59,663 nt of DNA from Candidatus Bipolaricaulota bacterium. GTDB taxonomy: Bacteria; Bipolaricaulota; Bipolaricaulia; Bipolaricaulales; Bipolaricaulaceae. The notes beneath the pieces are model-generated. The model worked only from the letters and a program-made list of their open reading frames with translations, did no database searches and had not been told where the DNA came from. Positions 1 through 8,401 of the stretch are shown piece after piece. The translations under genes were made by a program, and so were the position numbers. Each line of letters begins with the position of its first letter. Within the stretch, counting starts at the first letter, position 1. The stretch lies in NCBI GenBank assembly GCA_937921255.1, contig CAKZSO010000014.1:1-59663 (forward strand), in the 5' to 3' direction.

Positions 1-195
1 GCGGACGATGGCGTCGCCGATGATGTAGTTGCGGCCGTGGCCGACGTGGAGGTAGCCCGAGGGATAGGGGAACATGTTGAGGTAGTAGAACTTCCGCCCC
101 GGGTCCGCGGTGTTGGCCCTAAAGTAGCCCTTCGTTCGCCAAAAGTCCCGCCACCGGCTCTCGACCGCCTGGGGGTCGTAGGTCTCCACGCTCAC
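1..195 (-). CDS. leuS: Leucyl-tRNA synthetase, N-terminal fragment
   Basis: Class I aminoacyl-tRNA synthetase charging tRNA-Leu. Only the first 65 codons are inside the window; the rest lies beyond position 1. Translating from a GTG gives the LeuS N-terminus: an early YDP..VE.RW segment, then [19 protein letters not shown], whose HVGH is the class I HIGH signature. The GTG overlaps the TGA of the upstream phosphohexomutase (GTGA), so it is translationally coupled to it. Partial only because of the window edge. Confidence 0.93.
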   Translation of the reverse strand, partial: MSVETYDPQAVESRWRDFWRTKGYFRANTADPGRKFYYLNMFPYPSGYLHVGHGRNYIIGDAIVR

Positions 196-1652
196 AGGAG
201 CCCTCCCACGGCCAGCCGCTCAGCCGCGTCGAGGGTGCGCCCCACGAGCTTGGGGTCGTCCATCTCGCAGTACAGGCGGAGGATGGGCTCGGTACCGGAG
301 GCGCGGAACAGGACCCACCCCCGATCGAGCCTGAGTTTGAGCCCATCGAGCGTCTCCACCTTGACCACCCGCTGGTCGCCCAACCGCTCCGGAGGAACTT
401 GGGACAACCGGTCGACCACCTCAATTCGCGTCGGGAGCTCAAGGTCGCGCCGGGCGTAGTGGTGCGGGCCGACGAGGTCAAACAGATCCCCCACGAGCGC
501 GCCGAGGGACTTGCCCGTGGCGGCCACAAGCTCGAGCAGGAGGAGGTTCGAAAGCACCCCATCGCGCTCGGGAAGGTGCCAGCTGTACCCGTACCCCCCC
601 GACTCCTCACCCGCGAATGCCGCCTTCCCCGTCACGAGGTCCTCCACCGCCCACTTGAACCCGACCCGGATCTCCCGCCACGGAACACTCATCCGATCGG
701 CGAGCTTGCCGACCATGTCCGTGAGCGCAAACGACTTCAGGACCTGCCCGGTCAGCTTCCGGTGGCGCCCGAGGTGCCACAAGAGGAGGGCGGCCGTGCG
801 GTGGGTGTCGAGGAACTGCCCGTGCTCATCCATCGCCGCGGCTCGGTCCCCATCGCCATCGGTGATCAACCCGACCACGGTCCGGCCCCGCGCCCGGGCG
901 CGGAGGGACCGGATCACCGCCTTCAGGGGGACGACGTTCTCCGGGAGGGGTTCGGGCTTTTTCCCCCCAAACAACGGGTCCACGGTCGACCGCACCTCGA
1001 GGTGGGGGATCCGCAGCTCCTGGAAGAGCTCGGCGAGGTACCCCTGCGCGGAGCCGTACATCGCGTCGACCACCACGTACAGAGGGGCCCGCGCCAGCTC
1101 GCGCGTGTCGACCGCGCGTCTGAGCCGCGCGAGGTACTCCTCCCGGACGGACACCGTCTCCACCCGGCCGTCACCGAGGTCCGGTGGGGCGGGAGGGATG
1201 TGCGACTCGATCACCGTCGTGATCTCCGCCGTCGCCGACCCCCCGTACTCGGGCTTGAACTTGACCCCGCTCCATTGGGGCGGGTTGTGGGAGGCGGTGA
1301 TCATCACCCCACCAGCTGCCCCCCGCGCCACAACCGCGGACGAAACCGCGGGGGTGGGAACCGGGGCGTCGGTAAGCCACACCGGCACCCCCCCTCCCGC
1401 CACCGCCCGGCTGAGGTGGCGGGCGAACTCGCCGGACATGAACCGCGTGTCGTACCCCACGACGAGCCCGGCGCTGGCCGGCCGGTACGGGACACCCCAC
1501 GTTCGGTAGGGAGCGAGCTCCGCCCGGTGCCCGTTGTGGAGGTAGCCGGCGATCGCCGCTCCCACCCGCGCGACGTTGGCGAACGTGAAGTCGTCCGCGA
1601 TCACCCCCCGCCAGCCGTCGGTTCCGAACTTGATCCTATCGCTTGCGGCCAT
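192..1652 (-). CDS. Phosphoglucomutase/phosphomannomutase (alpha-D-phosphohexomutase)
   Basis: Cytoplasmic enzyme interconverting hexose 1- and 6-phosphates for cell-envelope and glycogen precursors. At 486 aa it has all four family loops: catalytic TASHNPP (phosphoserine Ser121), metal loop DGDGD (265-269), sugar loop GEESGG (348-353) and phosphate loop RASGTEP (450-456). Substrate preference (glucose, mannose or glucosamine) cannot be read from the sequence. It overlaps the preceding small ORF by 17 nt and couples to leuS at its 3' end. Confidence 0.93.
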   Translation of the reverse strand: MAASDRIKFGTDGWRGVIADDFTFANVARVGAAIAGYLHNGHRAELAPYRTWGVPYRPASAGLVVGYDTRFMSGEFARHLSRAVAGGGVPVWLTDAPVPTPAVSSAVVARGAAGGVMITASHNPPQWSGVKFKPEYGGSATAEITTVIESHIPPAPPDLGDGRVETVSVREEYLARLRRAVDTRELARAPLYVVVDAMYGSAQGYLAELFQELRIPHLEVRSTVDPLFGGKKPEPLPENVVPLKAVIRSLRARARGRTVVGLITDGDGDRAAAMDEHGQFLDTHRTAALLLWHLGRHRKLTGQVLKSFALTDMVGKLADRMSVPWREIRVGFKWAVEDLVTGKAAFAGEESGGYGYSWHLPERDGVLSNLLLLELVAATGKSLGALVGDLFDLVGPHHYARRDLELPTRIEVVDRLSQVPPERLGDQRVVKVETLDGLKLRLDRGWVLFRASGTEPILRLYCEMDDPKLVGRTLDAAERLAVGGLL

Positions 1653-1884
1653 GTCGCCCCCTTCGCGGCGGCCGTTCGAAATCCACCCGCACCACGTGGG
1701 CTGGCATCTGGATCCCGTCGGTCTGAAGGAGGTCGGCGATCAGCTCCATCGGGAGTGCCGTCTCCAGCCACAGGTCGCGGATCGAGACGACCCCATTTCG
1801 AACCGGGACCCGTTCCAGGGCTCTCTCGATCGCCCGGCGGTACCCGTCCGGCATGCGGGACAAGTCTTGCTCTAAGGTTTCCAT
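1636..1884 (-). CDS. Small conserved-looking hypothetical protein
   Basis: An 82-aa ORF filling the gap between the DUF4139 gene and the phosphohexomutase, starting 9 nt after the former's stop and overlapping the latter's start by 17 nt. It looks soluble: an acidic, helical N-terminal half and a very basic tail ([12 protein letters not shown]). I recognise no family. Support is positional only (tight packing, same strand, no competing frame); its SD is weak. It may be a small accessory or nucleic-acid-binding protein, but that is a guess. Confidence 0.55.
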   Translation of the reverse strand: METLEQDLSRMPDGYRRAIERALERVPVRNGVVSIRDLWLETALPMELIADLLQTDGIQMPAHVVRVDFERPPRRGRHGRKR

Positions 1885-1893
1885 GTCCGACGT

Positions 1894-3126
1894 TCAGTAC
1901 CGCCACTCCACGGTGTACCGCACCTCGGCCTCCCCCCCCGCGGGCACGGTGACGCGGTACAGGATGCGCTGCGCATCGATCCGCTCATACGGGGAGCTCG
2001 TGTGGGTGATCGTCCACGTCCCGGGCAGACTCTCCACCACCTCAACCTCCACCGGCGTGTCCTTGCTCGAGCGGAGCGTGATCCGGTACGTGTCCCGGTA
2101 CAGGGCGTCCGTCAGGCGCTGGCGGAGCTCCTGGATCCTCTCGCCCCTGAGGTCGAACGCCGCACCGATCGCCAGGTCAACCGCAGCCCCAAGCGGGGTG
2201 TGTCCGATCGCCGCCGCACCCACGAACAGCCCCTCGTCGTAGACCCGCACCTCGCCCGCGGGAAGTGGAGCGAGGCCGTTGGTGAACCGAACCCGCACCT
2301 CTACCTCCCCACCGGAGAACCGGTAGGCCCGTGCGAAGGGAAGATCACCGTACAGGAAAGGAACGAGGACCGTCCCGGGACCGAGGTCAACGGGCCCCAG
2401 GAGCGTGTAGCGGTGGTACTCGAAGGCCGGCGCGCGGTCAAACTCGGGGGCCGCGGCCAGCAGACGGACCCCGAGCCCCTCGGGCTCCCGGGCCTTGGGC
2501 CGGTACACGTCGCCCGCCACGAGCGACACCTGAGCACCGCTGTACTCAACGCCGGTTTGGTTGTCCAGCGCGACCCCCCCTTGAAGACCGAGAACCTCCC
2601 CCCTCAGGGTTGCCGCGTAGGACACCGTCCACGACAAGCCCTGGACGAGGTAGGTCAAGCCGATCTCGGTCGAGCCCGGCACCGCCCCCCGGTAGCGCAC
2701 CTTGAGGGTGAGGGAGTCCCCTCCCCCAGAGAAGAAGGACGACGGGGCCACGACCCGGTCGTAGGAAGAGAGGAACACGATCCCGTCCTCAGTGGACAGG
2801 ACCAACCCGCCCCTCACGGCGAGGAGCACGCCCTGAAACCTCTCTCCTCCTCCGTAGACGACGACCGCCTTCCCGACGAGGTCTGCCAACTGGGGAGAGG
2901 GAGGAACGATCGGATCCAGCCGCGTCCACGCGATCCCCCCGAGAAGAACGCTGTCGAGGAGCACTGTCCGGGAGAGGTTCTCCAGGAGGAGGTCCCCCTC
3001 TTGGGCAAGGAGCACGGAACGCGTTTCGTGGACCAGACCGAACCCGCCCGAGTAGATCGTCACCACCGGGGCCGCACACGCCGCCGCCCCCAGCACACAC
3101 ACCCCAATCGTCAACGCCCTGAGCAT
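1894..3126 (-). CDS. Secreted DUF4139-type protein
   Basis: About 410 aa with a hydrophobic N-terminal export signal (MLRALTIGVCVLGAAACAAP). The mature part is beta-rich and resembles DUF4139: a segment near GLTYLVQGLSWTVSYAATL, then LDNQTGVEYSGAQVSLVAGDV. Function of the family is unknown. An upstream in-frame ATG exists at 3150, but the ATG at 3126 has an SD (GGAAGGTGA) and fits a promoter at 3149-3176 whose -10 box overlaps the upstream ATG; I prefer 3126. The small ORF, the hexomutase and leuS follow on the same strand. Confidence 0.8.
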   Translation of the reverse strand: MLRALTIGVCVLGAAACAAPVVTIYSGGFGLVHETRSVLLAQEGDLLLENLSRTVLLDSVLLGGIAWTRLDPIVPPSPQLADLVGKAVVVYGGGERFQGVLLAVRGGLVLSTEDGIVFLSSYDRVVAPSSFFSGGGDSLTLKVRYRGAVPGSTEIGLTYLVQGLSWTVSYAATLRGEVLGLQGGVALDNQTGVEYSGAQVSLVAGDVYRPKAREPEGLGVRLLAAAPEFDRAPAFEYHRYTLLGPVDLGPGTVLVPFLYGDLPFARAYRFSGGEVEVRVRFTNGLAPLPAGEVRVYDEGLFVGAAAIGHTPLGAAVDLAIGAAFDLRGERIQELRQRLTDALYRDTYRITLRSSKDTPVEVEVVESLPGTWTITHTSSPYERIDAQRILYRVTVPAGGEAEVRYTVEWRY

Positions 3127-3148
3127 GGGGATCACCTTCCTTTCCGTC

Positions 3149-3176
3149 ATCTTACCTTAGGATGGGGGGGGTGCAA
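3149..3176 (-). promoter_or_regulatory. Probable sigma70-type promoter of the DUF4139-leuS run
   Basis: Minus-strand TTGCAC (3176-3171), 16-nt spacer, TAAGAT (3154-3149). The predicted start of transcription falls just before the SD of the ATG at 3126, leaving a leader of about 15 nt. It lies in the 37-nt gap downstream of hflX. Confidence 0.5.
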
Positions 3177-3177
3177 C

Positions 3178-3197
3178 GGGCCCGTCCCTACGGGCCC
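3178..3197 (-). other. Stem-loop at the 3' end of hflX
   Basis: Perfect 8-bp inverted repeat GGGCCCGT/ACGGGCCC with a 4-nt loop, spanning the hflX stop codon. No T-run follows on the minus strand, so it is not a classical intrinsic terminator. It may protect the mRNA 3' end or act with Rho. Confidence 0.45.
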
Positions 3198-4375
3198 ACT
3201 CGGCTTCCCCCCGGGGCGGGGGCTGGCGCCCTCGAGTTCAAGAGCGCGGTCAGGGCCAGGACGAGCTCCGGCACGTTGTGGCCCATCTTCGCCGAGAGGA
3301 CGACATGGGGCACCGCCGCGTCGCAGAGCACGGCGAGCTGGGCCTCCTCCTCAGGCGTGACGATGAGGTCGACCTTGTTGAGCACGTAGAGGACCGGGGG
3401 CGGGGCCCGGTCCGGGCCGGCGATCTGGGCGATCACCTCCCGCACGACCCGCAGATGATCCTCGGCCGCCGGGTCGGCGGCGTCGAGGACGAGGAGAAGG
3501 GCCGCGGCGTCCCTCACCGCGCCGAGAGTCGCCTGGAACGCCGGGATGAGCTGATGGGGAAGGTCGCGGATGAACCCGACTGTGTCCGTCAAAAGGACTT
3601 CTCCCCGGGGCAGCGCCACCCGCCGCACCCGGGTGTCGAGCGTGGCAAAGAGCTTGTCCTCGGCAAGGGTGTCGCACCCCGTCAGGCGGTTGAACAGGGT
3701 GGACTTGCCGGAGTTCGTGTACCCAACGATCGCCACCTCCGGGGGCCCGGACCGGCGTCGTCGAGCCTGCTGGACCCCCCGGTCCTGGGTCACCTTGCGC
3801 AGGTCCTCGCGCACGGACTGGATCCGGCGCCGAATCGCCCTCCGGCCCTGTTCGAGCCGGGTTTCGCCGGGGCCGCTCGTCCCGATCCCCGCGCCGGGGT
3901 TCGTCAGCGCCTGTCCCCACCCCCGCAGGCGGGGGAGGAGGTACTCGAGCTGGGCGAGTTCCACCGCGAGGGCGGCCTCCTTCGTCCCCGCGCGCTGGGC
4001 GAAGATGTCGAGGATGAGCTGGGAGCGGTCGATGACCTTGAGGCCCGTCGCCTCCTCGAGGGTGCGCGCTTGGGCCGGGGTGAGCTCCGACCCGAGGATC
4101 AGGGTGTCGGCACCGAGGTCGCGCGCCCGGTCCCGGATCTCTTCGGCCTTGCCCCGCCCCACGTACCTGGCCGGGTCGGGCCGGGGCCGGCGTTGGAGGG
4201 CGGTCCCAACGATGTGCACCCCCGCCGTCCGCGCGAGCGAGGCGAGTTCACTCAGGCGCCCCCCCCCATCCACCCCCGGCGGGACCACATCGACGAGGAT
4301 CGCCCGTTCTCCCCCGTAGACCCGCGCCCGCCGGCCTACGTAGTCCTCGATCGTGGGGATTAGTCCGCGACGCAT
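3188..4375 (-). CDS. hflX: GTPase HflX
   Basis: Ribosome-associated GTPase that splits or rescues stalled 70S ribosomes. At 395 aa it has the HflX N-terminal domain with its GPGETRLE signature (168-175), then a Ras-like G domain: G1 GYTNSGKST (218-226), G3 DTVGF (264-268), G4 NKVD (333-336). Last gene of the GT2-rho-M23-murA-hflX chain; it overlaps murA by 16 nt. Confidence 0.95.
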   Translation of the reverse strand: MRRGLIPTIEDYVGRRARVYGGERAILVDVVPPGVDGGGRLSELASLARTAGVHIVGTALQRRPRPDPARYVGRGKAEEIRDRARDLGADTLILGSELTPAQARTLEEATGLKVIDRSQLILDIFAQRAGTKEAALAVELAQLEYLLPRLRGWGQALTNPGAGIGTSGPGETRLEQGRRAIRRRIQSVREDLRKVTQDRGVQQARRRRSGPPEVAIVGYTNSGKSTLFNRLTGCDTLAEDKLFATLDTRVRRVALPRGEVLLTDTVGFIRDLPHQLIPAFQATLGAVRDAAALLLVLDAADPAAEDHLRVVREVIAQIAGPDRAPPPVLYVLNKVDLIVTPEEEAQLAVLCDAAVPHVVLSAKMGHNVPELVLALTALLNSRAPAPAPGGSRVGP

Positions 4376-5601
4376 ACCTCCGCGCCCAGGCTCCGGAGCT
4401 TCCCGACGAGGTCCACGTACCCTCGGGCGAGGTGGACCTCCCCCCGGATCTCGGTCACGTCCTCCGCAGCGAGGGCCGCAAGCACGAGAGCAGCCCCGGC
4501 CCGGATGTCCGTCGCCTCGACCTCGGCGCCGTGAAGGACCTCCACCCCATCCGTGAGCACCGTGTCCGCGGCCACCTGGACCTGGGCCCCCATCCGCACG
4601 AGGGACCCCACGTAGTTGAACCGCGACGAGAACACGGTCTCCCGGGCTGTGGACCGGCCGGAAGCGGTCGCCAGGTAGGAGATCATCGGGGGCTGGAGAT
4701 CCGTGGGGAAACCGGGATAGGGGAGGGTCTGCAGGTTCGCCGCCTTCGCCCGCCCGCCGAGCGCCACCGTCACCGCCCGCTCCTTCACCCGGACGTCGGC
4801 CCCCGTCTCCACAAGCTTGGCGAGCAGGGCATCGAGGTGGTCGGGCCGTGCCCCGTCCACAGTGACCTCTCCGCGGGTGATCGCCCCGGCGAGGAGGTAC
4901 GTCCCCGCCTCGATCCGGTCCGGGATCACCCGATGGGTCGTCCCCCCGAGGGAGGGTTGACCGCAGATCGCCACCCGATCTTCCTGCCAGACCACCGGGG
5001 CCCCCATCGCCGTGAGGAGGTGGCCGAGGTCTACGACCTCGGGCTCGCGGGCGGGGTTGACGATCGCCGTCTTCCCCGTAGCGAGTGCGCCGGCAAGGAG
5101 GAGCTGTTCAGTGGCCCCCACCGACGGGTAGTCGAGGTACACGGTGGTTCCCTGGAGCGCCCGGGCGGAGGCGTGGACCGTGCCCCCCCGCACGTCGAAC
5201 GATGCGCCGAGCCGCCGCAGCCCCGCGAGGTGAAGGTCTACCGGACGGGGACCGATGGCGCACCCCCCGGGAAGGGGCATCCGCCCCTCCCCACGCCGGG
5301 CGAGCATCGGGCCGAGAGCCAGGAACGAAGCCCGCATCCGCTGGACGAGCACCGGCGGGGCTTCGGTGGCGAGCTCCCCCCCTCCGTTCAAGACAACCGT
5401 GGTGCCCTGCCAGCGCACCTCTTTCCCCAGCGCACGGGCCAGCTCCACCGCCGCATCCACGTCGAGAAGCCGGGGCACGTTCTCGAGGGTCACCGGTTCC
5501 GAGGTGAGCAGGCTCGCCATCACCGCGGGCAGGGCGGCGTTCTTCGCGCCAGCGGCCTTCACCACTCCATGGAGCGGCCGCCCGCCCTCGATGCGGATCA
5601 C
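4360..5601 (-). CDS. murA: UDP-N-acetylglucosamine 1-carboxyvinyltransferase
   Basis: First committed step of peptidoglycan synthesis: transfers enolpyruvate from PEP to UDP-GlcNAc. At 413 aa it has the normal length; the KN pair near the N-terminus (K20-N21) and the catalytic loop PLPGGCAIG with Cys114 are intact, so fosfomycin sensitivity would be expected at this residue. It overlaps the LysM/M23 gene by an ATGA, placing two cell-wall genes together. Confidence 0.96.
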   Translation of the reverse strand: MIRIEGGRPLHGVVKAAGAKNAALPAVMASLLTSEPVTLENVPRLLDVDAAVELARALGKEVRWQGTTVVLNGGGELATEAPPVLVQRMRASFLALGPMLARRGEGRMPLPGGCAIGPRPVDLHLAGLRRLGASFDVRGGTVHASARALQGTTVYLDYPSVGATEQLLLAGALATGKTAIVNPAREPEVVDLGHLLTAMGAPVVWQEDRVAICGQPSLGGTTHRVIPDRIEAGTYLLAGAITRGEVTVDGARPDHLDALLAKLVETGADVRVKERAVTVALGGRAKAANLQTLPYPGFPTDLQPPMISYLATASGRSTARETVFSSRFNYVGSLVRMGAQVQVAADTVLTDGVEVLHGAEVEATDIRAGAALVLAALAAEDVTEIRGEVHLARGYVDLVGKLRSLGAEVCVAD

Positions 5602-6434
5602 GGGAGGAACAGAAGGGGATCGAGGGCCACGCCATCGTGGCGGGTCTCGAAGTGGAGGTGAGGACCGGTGGAGAGGCCGGTGTTCCCCGAGAGGGCGATC
5701 GTCTGACCCATCTCCACAAACTGCCCCACAGCGACCAGGGGCTGCGAAAGGTGGCCGTAGTAGGTGGTGTAGCCGTCCCCGTGGTCAAGGACGACGAGGA
5801 AACCGAACCCCCCTTCCCATCCCGCGGTGATCACCCGCCCAGCGGCCGCGGCGTAGACCCGCGTCCCTTCCGGAATCGCGATGTCGATCCCGGCGTGGAA
5901 CGAGGGCACCCGGTACACGGGGTGGATCCGCGGTCCGTAGGGGGAGGAAACGACCCCCCGGGCCGGCCAGGAGAACCGGGCTCCCCGGCCGAGGGCGACC
6001 GCGGTGGCCTGGGGAATCACGGACGGCGAGGGAACGAGAATTCGCACCCCCGCCTGAGGCTCGCCCACAAGGCCGTTGGCGAGGGCGATCGCGCTCTCGG
6101 CGACCCCGTAGCTTTGGGCGATGTCGGCGAGGGTCTGCCCCGGTTTCACCGCGTGCAGGACCCCCCCCACGGGGAGAAGGAGCTGCTGCCCGGGCCGCAG
6201 GCGCGTCGGGTCCACGTCGTTGCTCGCGATGATGTGGTCGGCGGGGACCCCGGTCCGCTGGGCGATGCCGGAGAGCGTGTCCCCCGCCTGGACGGTGTAC
6301 GTGCTCCAGGCACTGCGCGTCGCTGCGACCGGGACCACCGGTCCCCCGCTCGGACTGGGGGGGAGAAGCGCCGCGATCAGGAGGGGAACGAGGAGCAACC
6401 CCAGCGCCACCGCCAGAAGGGGGTTCTCACTCAC
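5598..6434 (-). CDS. Membrane-anchored LysM-LysM-M23 peptidase
   Basis: Envelope protein of 278 aa: an N-terminal hydrophobic anchor (about 5-25), two LysM peptidoglycan-binding repeats (about 45-88 and 93-135), and a C-terminal M23 (lysostaphin/NlpD-like) domain (about 160-278). Metal ligands are present: H180 and D184 (HAGID), H228 (YGHL) and HLHFE (H259, H261). It is therefore likely an active peptidoglycan endopeptidase rather than an inactive NlpD/EnvC-type activator. Overlaps both rho and murA. Confidence 0.92.
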   Translation of the reverse strand: MSENPLLAVALGLLLVPLLIAALLPPSPSGGPVVPVAATRSAWSTYTVQAGDTLSGIAQRTGVPADHIIASNDVDPTRLRPGQQLLLPVGGVLHAVKPGQTLADIAQSYGVAESAIALANGLVGEPQAGVRILVPSPSVIPQATAVALGRGARFSWPARGVVSSPYGPRIHPVYRVPSFHAGIDIAIPEGTRVYAAAAGRVITAGWEGGFGFLVVLDHGDGYTTYYGHLSQPLVAVGQFVEMGQTIALSGNTGLSTGPHLHFETRHDGVALDPLLFLP

Positions 6435-7674
6435 TGTTCATCAGCTCCAGGAACTGCTTGTTCGTCCGGGTCTGTCCCATCTTGCCCTTGATGAACTCCA
6501 GCGCCGCACCGGGGTCGGGCATCTCGATGAGGAGCTTACGGAGGATCCACACCCTCCGAAGGACATCTGGCTGCAGCAGCAGTTCCTCTTTTCTCGTCCC
6601 CGATTGGACGAGGTCGATCGCCGGGAACACCCGGCGATTGGCGAGATCGCGGTTCAAAACGAGCTCCATGTTCCCGGTGCCCTTGAACTCCTCGAACACC
6701 ACCTGATCCAAGCGGGACCCCGTGTCCACAAGGGCGGTGGCGATGATCGTGAGCGACCCCCCCTCCTCGATGTTCCGCGCCGCGCCGAAGAACTCCTTGG
6801 GCTTGTAGAGCGCGGTGGGGTCGATGCCGCCCGAGAGGAGCTTCCCCGATGGGCTAATCGACAGGTTGTACGCCCGTCCAAGGCGCGTGAGCGAGTCCAT
6901 CAGGATCACCACGTCATAGCCCGACTCCACCAGTCGCTTCCCCTCCGCGGTGGCGAGCTCGGCGATCCGGGTGTGGTGCTGCGGCTCCATGTCGAACGTC
7001 GCTGCCACGACCTCCGCCTTCCTCACCGAGCGCCGAAAGTCGGTCACCTCCTCCGGTCGCTCGTCCACGAGGAGGATCAGGAGCCGGACGTCCGGGTGGT
7101 TGGCCTCGATCCCCTGGGCGATGTGCTTGAGGAGGGTCGTCTTCCCCGCCTTGGGCGGGGACACGATGAGCCCCCGCTGTCCCTTCCCGATCGGGGAGAA
7201 CAGGTCAATCATCCGCGTCGAGGGCTCATCCGGGTCGTGCTCGAGAACGAGGTGCTTGTTCGGGTGGAGCGGGGTCAGCTGTTGGAAATCAACGCGCTTC
7301 CTCGCCTGTTCGGGATCAAGTCCGCTGACCTTGTCCACCTTGAGGAGGGCGAAGTACCGCTCGCCCTCCCGCGGCTGCCGGACCGGACCGCGGATCAGGT
7401 CGCCATCCTTGAGCGCGAACCGCTTGATCTGGGACGGGGACACGTACACGTCGTAGCGGCTGGGAAGACAGGACCGCTCGCGGAGGAAGCCGTAGCCATC
7501 GGGCATGATCTCGAGGATCCCTTCCACCGCCAGCTCCTGGCGCTCGGCCAGGACGCGCATCACCGCCAGCTCGAGCTCGGCCGTAGAGAGGTCACCGCTC
7601 CCGTTGACCCCCAGGGTCTGCGCGACCCCGGTCAACTTCTCCAATCCCAACGCGCGGACCTCGCTCATTTCCAT
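6427..7674 (-). CDS. rho: Transcription termination factor Rho
   Basis: Hexameric RNA-dependent ATPase that terminates transcription. The 415-aa protein has an N-terminal helical domain, a cold-shock RNA-binding fold ([16 protein letters not shown]), Walker [10 protein letters not shown] (172-180) and the conserved secondary-channel segment [10 protein letters not shown]. Few hairpins in this window have T-runs, so Rho-dependent termination may dominate here. SD-like AGAGGTGATG precedes the ATG. Overlaps the M23 gene by 8 nt. Confidence 0.97.
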   Translation of the reverse strand: MEMSEVRALGLEKLTGVAQTLGVNGSGDLSTAELELAVMRVLAERQELAVEGILEIMPDGYGFLRERSCLPSRYDVYVSPSQIKRFALKDGDLIRGPVRQPREGERYFALLKVDKVSGLDPEQARKRVDFQQLTPLHPNKHLVLEHDPDEPSTRMIDLFSPIGKGQRGLIVSPPKAGKTTLLKHIAQGIEANHPDVRLLILLVDERPEEVTDFRRSVRKAEVVAATFDMEPQHHTRIAELATAEGKRLVESGYDVVILMDSLTRLGRAYNLSISPSGKLLSGGIDPTALYKPKEFFGAARNIEEGGSLTIIATALVDTGSRLDQVVFEEFKGTGNMELVLNRDLANRRVFPAIDLVQSGTRKEELLLQPDVLRRVWILRKLLIEMPDPGAALEFIKGKMGQTRTNKQFLELMNSE

Positions 7675-7711
7675 CGCACATCACCTCTGGCACTTCGCTT
7701 CAGACGTGTCC

Positions 7712-8347
7712 TCACAGCCGGCGGAAGAACGACCGGGCCACATCCCAGTACATCGCCATCCGGTCCGTGAACCCGAGCCAGAACCCCCGCTTTTCCTCTT
7801 TGCGGACGTGGCTCACCCCGTGGAGTTCCACCTTCTTCTTCCGCCATCCCTCCTTGGCGGCGAGCCGCGCCAAGGCGGTCTCGATGCCGAACTCGGTGTC
7901 CTCAATTGCCCCCCGAGCCCGCGCCCAGTGCGCGCGCGACATCACCCTCTGTCCGGACAGGAACGCAGCGATCCGCTGCGAGAGGTCCGTCCCGATCCGC
8001 CCGTTCCGGAACACGCCGATCACGACGTCCGCGTCCCCCTCGGCGTACGCCCGGACGAGTCGTTCAACGTGGGACGGGGTGAGGCCGGTGAGGTCGGCGT
8101 CCAGAAACAAGAGGACATCGCCCTGAGATGCCTCCACCCCCGCGGCCATCGCCGCCGCCTTGCCGCGGTTCTCCGGCAACCGGACGAGCCGGACCGCGTA
8201 GCGCTCGGCCACCGCCGCTGTACCGTCCGTGGACCCGTCGTCAACCACCACGACCTCGTCTACGACCGGTGAGGAGAGCAGGGGGTCGAGCACAGCTGCG
8301 ATACGTTCCGCCTCGTTGAACGCTGGGATGATCGCCGCGACCTTCAT
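7712..8347 (-). CDS. Family 2 glycosyltransferase
   Basis: Cytoplasmic GT-A fold transferase of 211 aa, resembling dolichol-phosphate-mannose-synthase-like or glucosyl-phosphoglycerate-type enzymes. The N-terminal nucleotide-sugar fold is clear: MKVAAIIPAFNEAERI, VVDDGSTDGT, then the DXD motif in LFLDADL. I see no membrane segment. An in-frame start at 8401 is ruled out because the promoter at 8373-8401 lies inside it. First gene of the chain leading into rho. Confidence 0.85.
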   Translation of the reverse strand: MKVAAIIPAFNEAERIAAVLDPLLSSPVVDEVVVVDDGSTDGTAAVAERYAVRLVRLPENRGKAAAMAAGVEASQGDVLLFLDADLTGLTPSHVERLVRAYAEGDADVVIGVFRNGRIGTDLSQRIAAFLSGQRVMSRAHWARARGAIEDTEFGIETALARLAAKEGWRKKKVELHGVSHVRKEEKRGFWLGFTDRMAMYWDVARSFFRRL

Positions 8348-8372
8348 GGAGTATGTTCGTGTGGCGCACCCC

Positions 8373-8401
8373 AGTATAGCGAGCGCCCAGACTTGGTTCA
8401 A
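8373..8401 (-). promoter_or_regulatory. Sigma70-type promoter of the GT2-rho-murA-hflX operon
   Basis: Minus-strand TTGAAC (8401-8396), exactly 17 nt, TATACT (8378-8373). It sits in the 50-nt gap after proS. Transcription would begin near 8366, about 19 nt before the GT2 start codon. Confidence 0.8.
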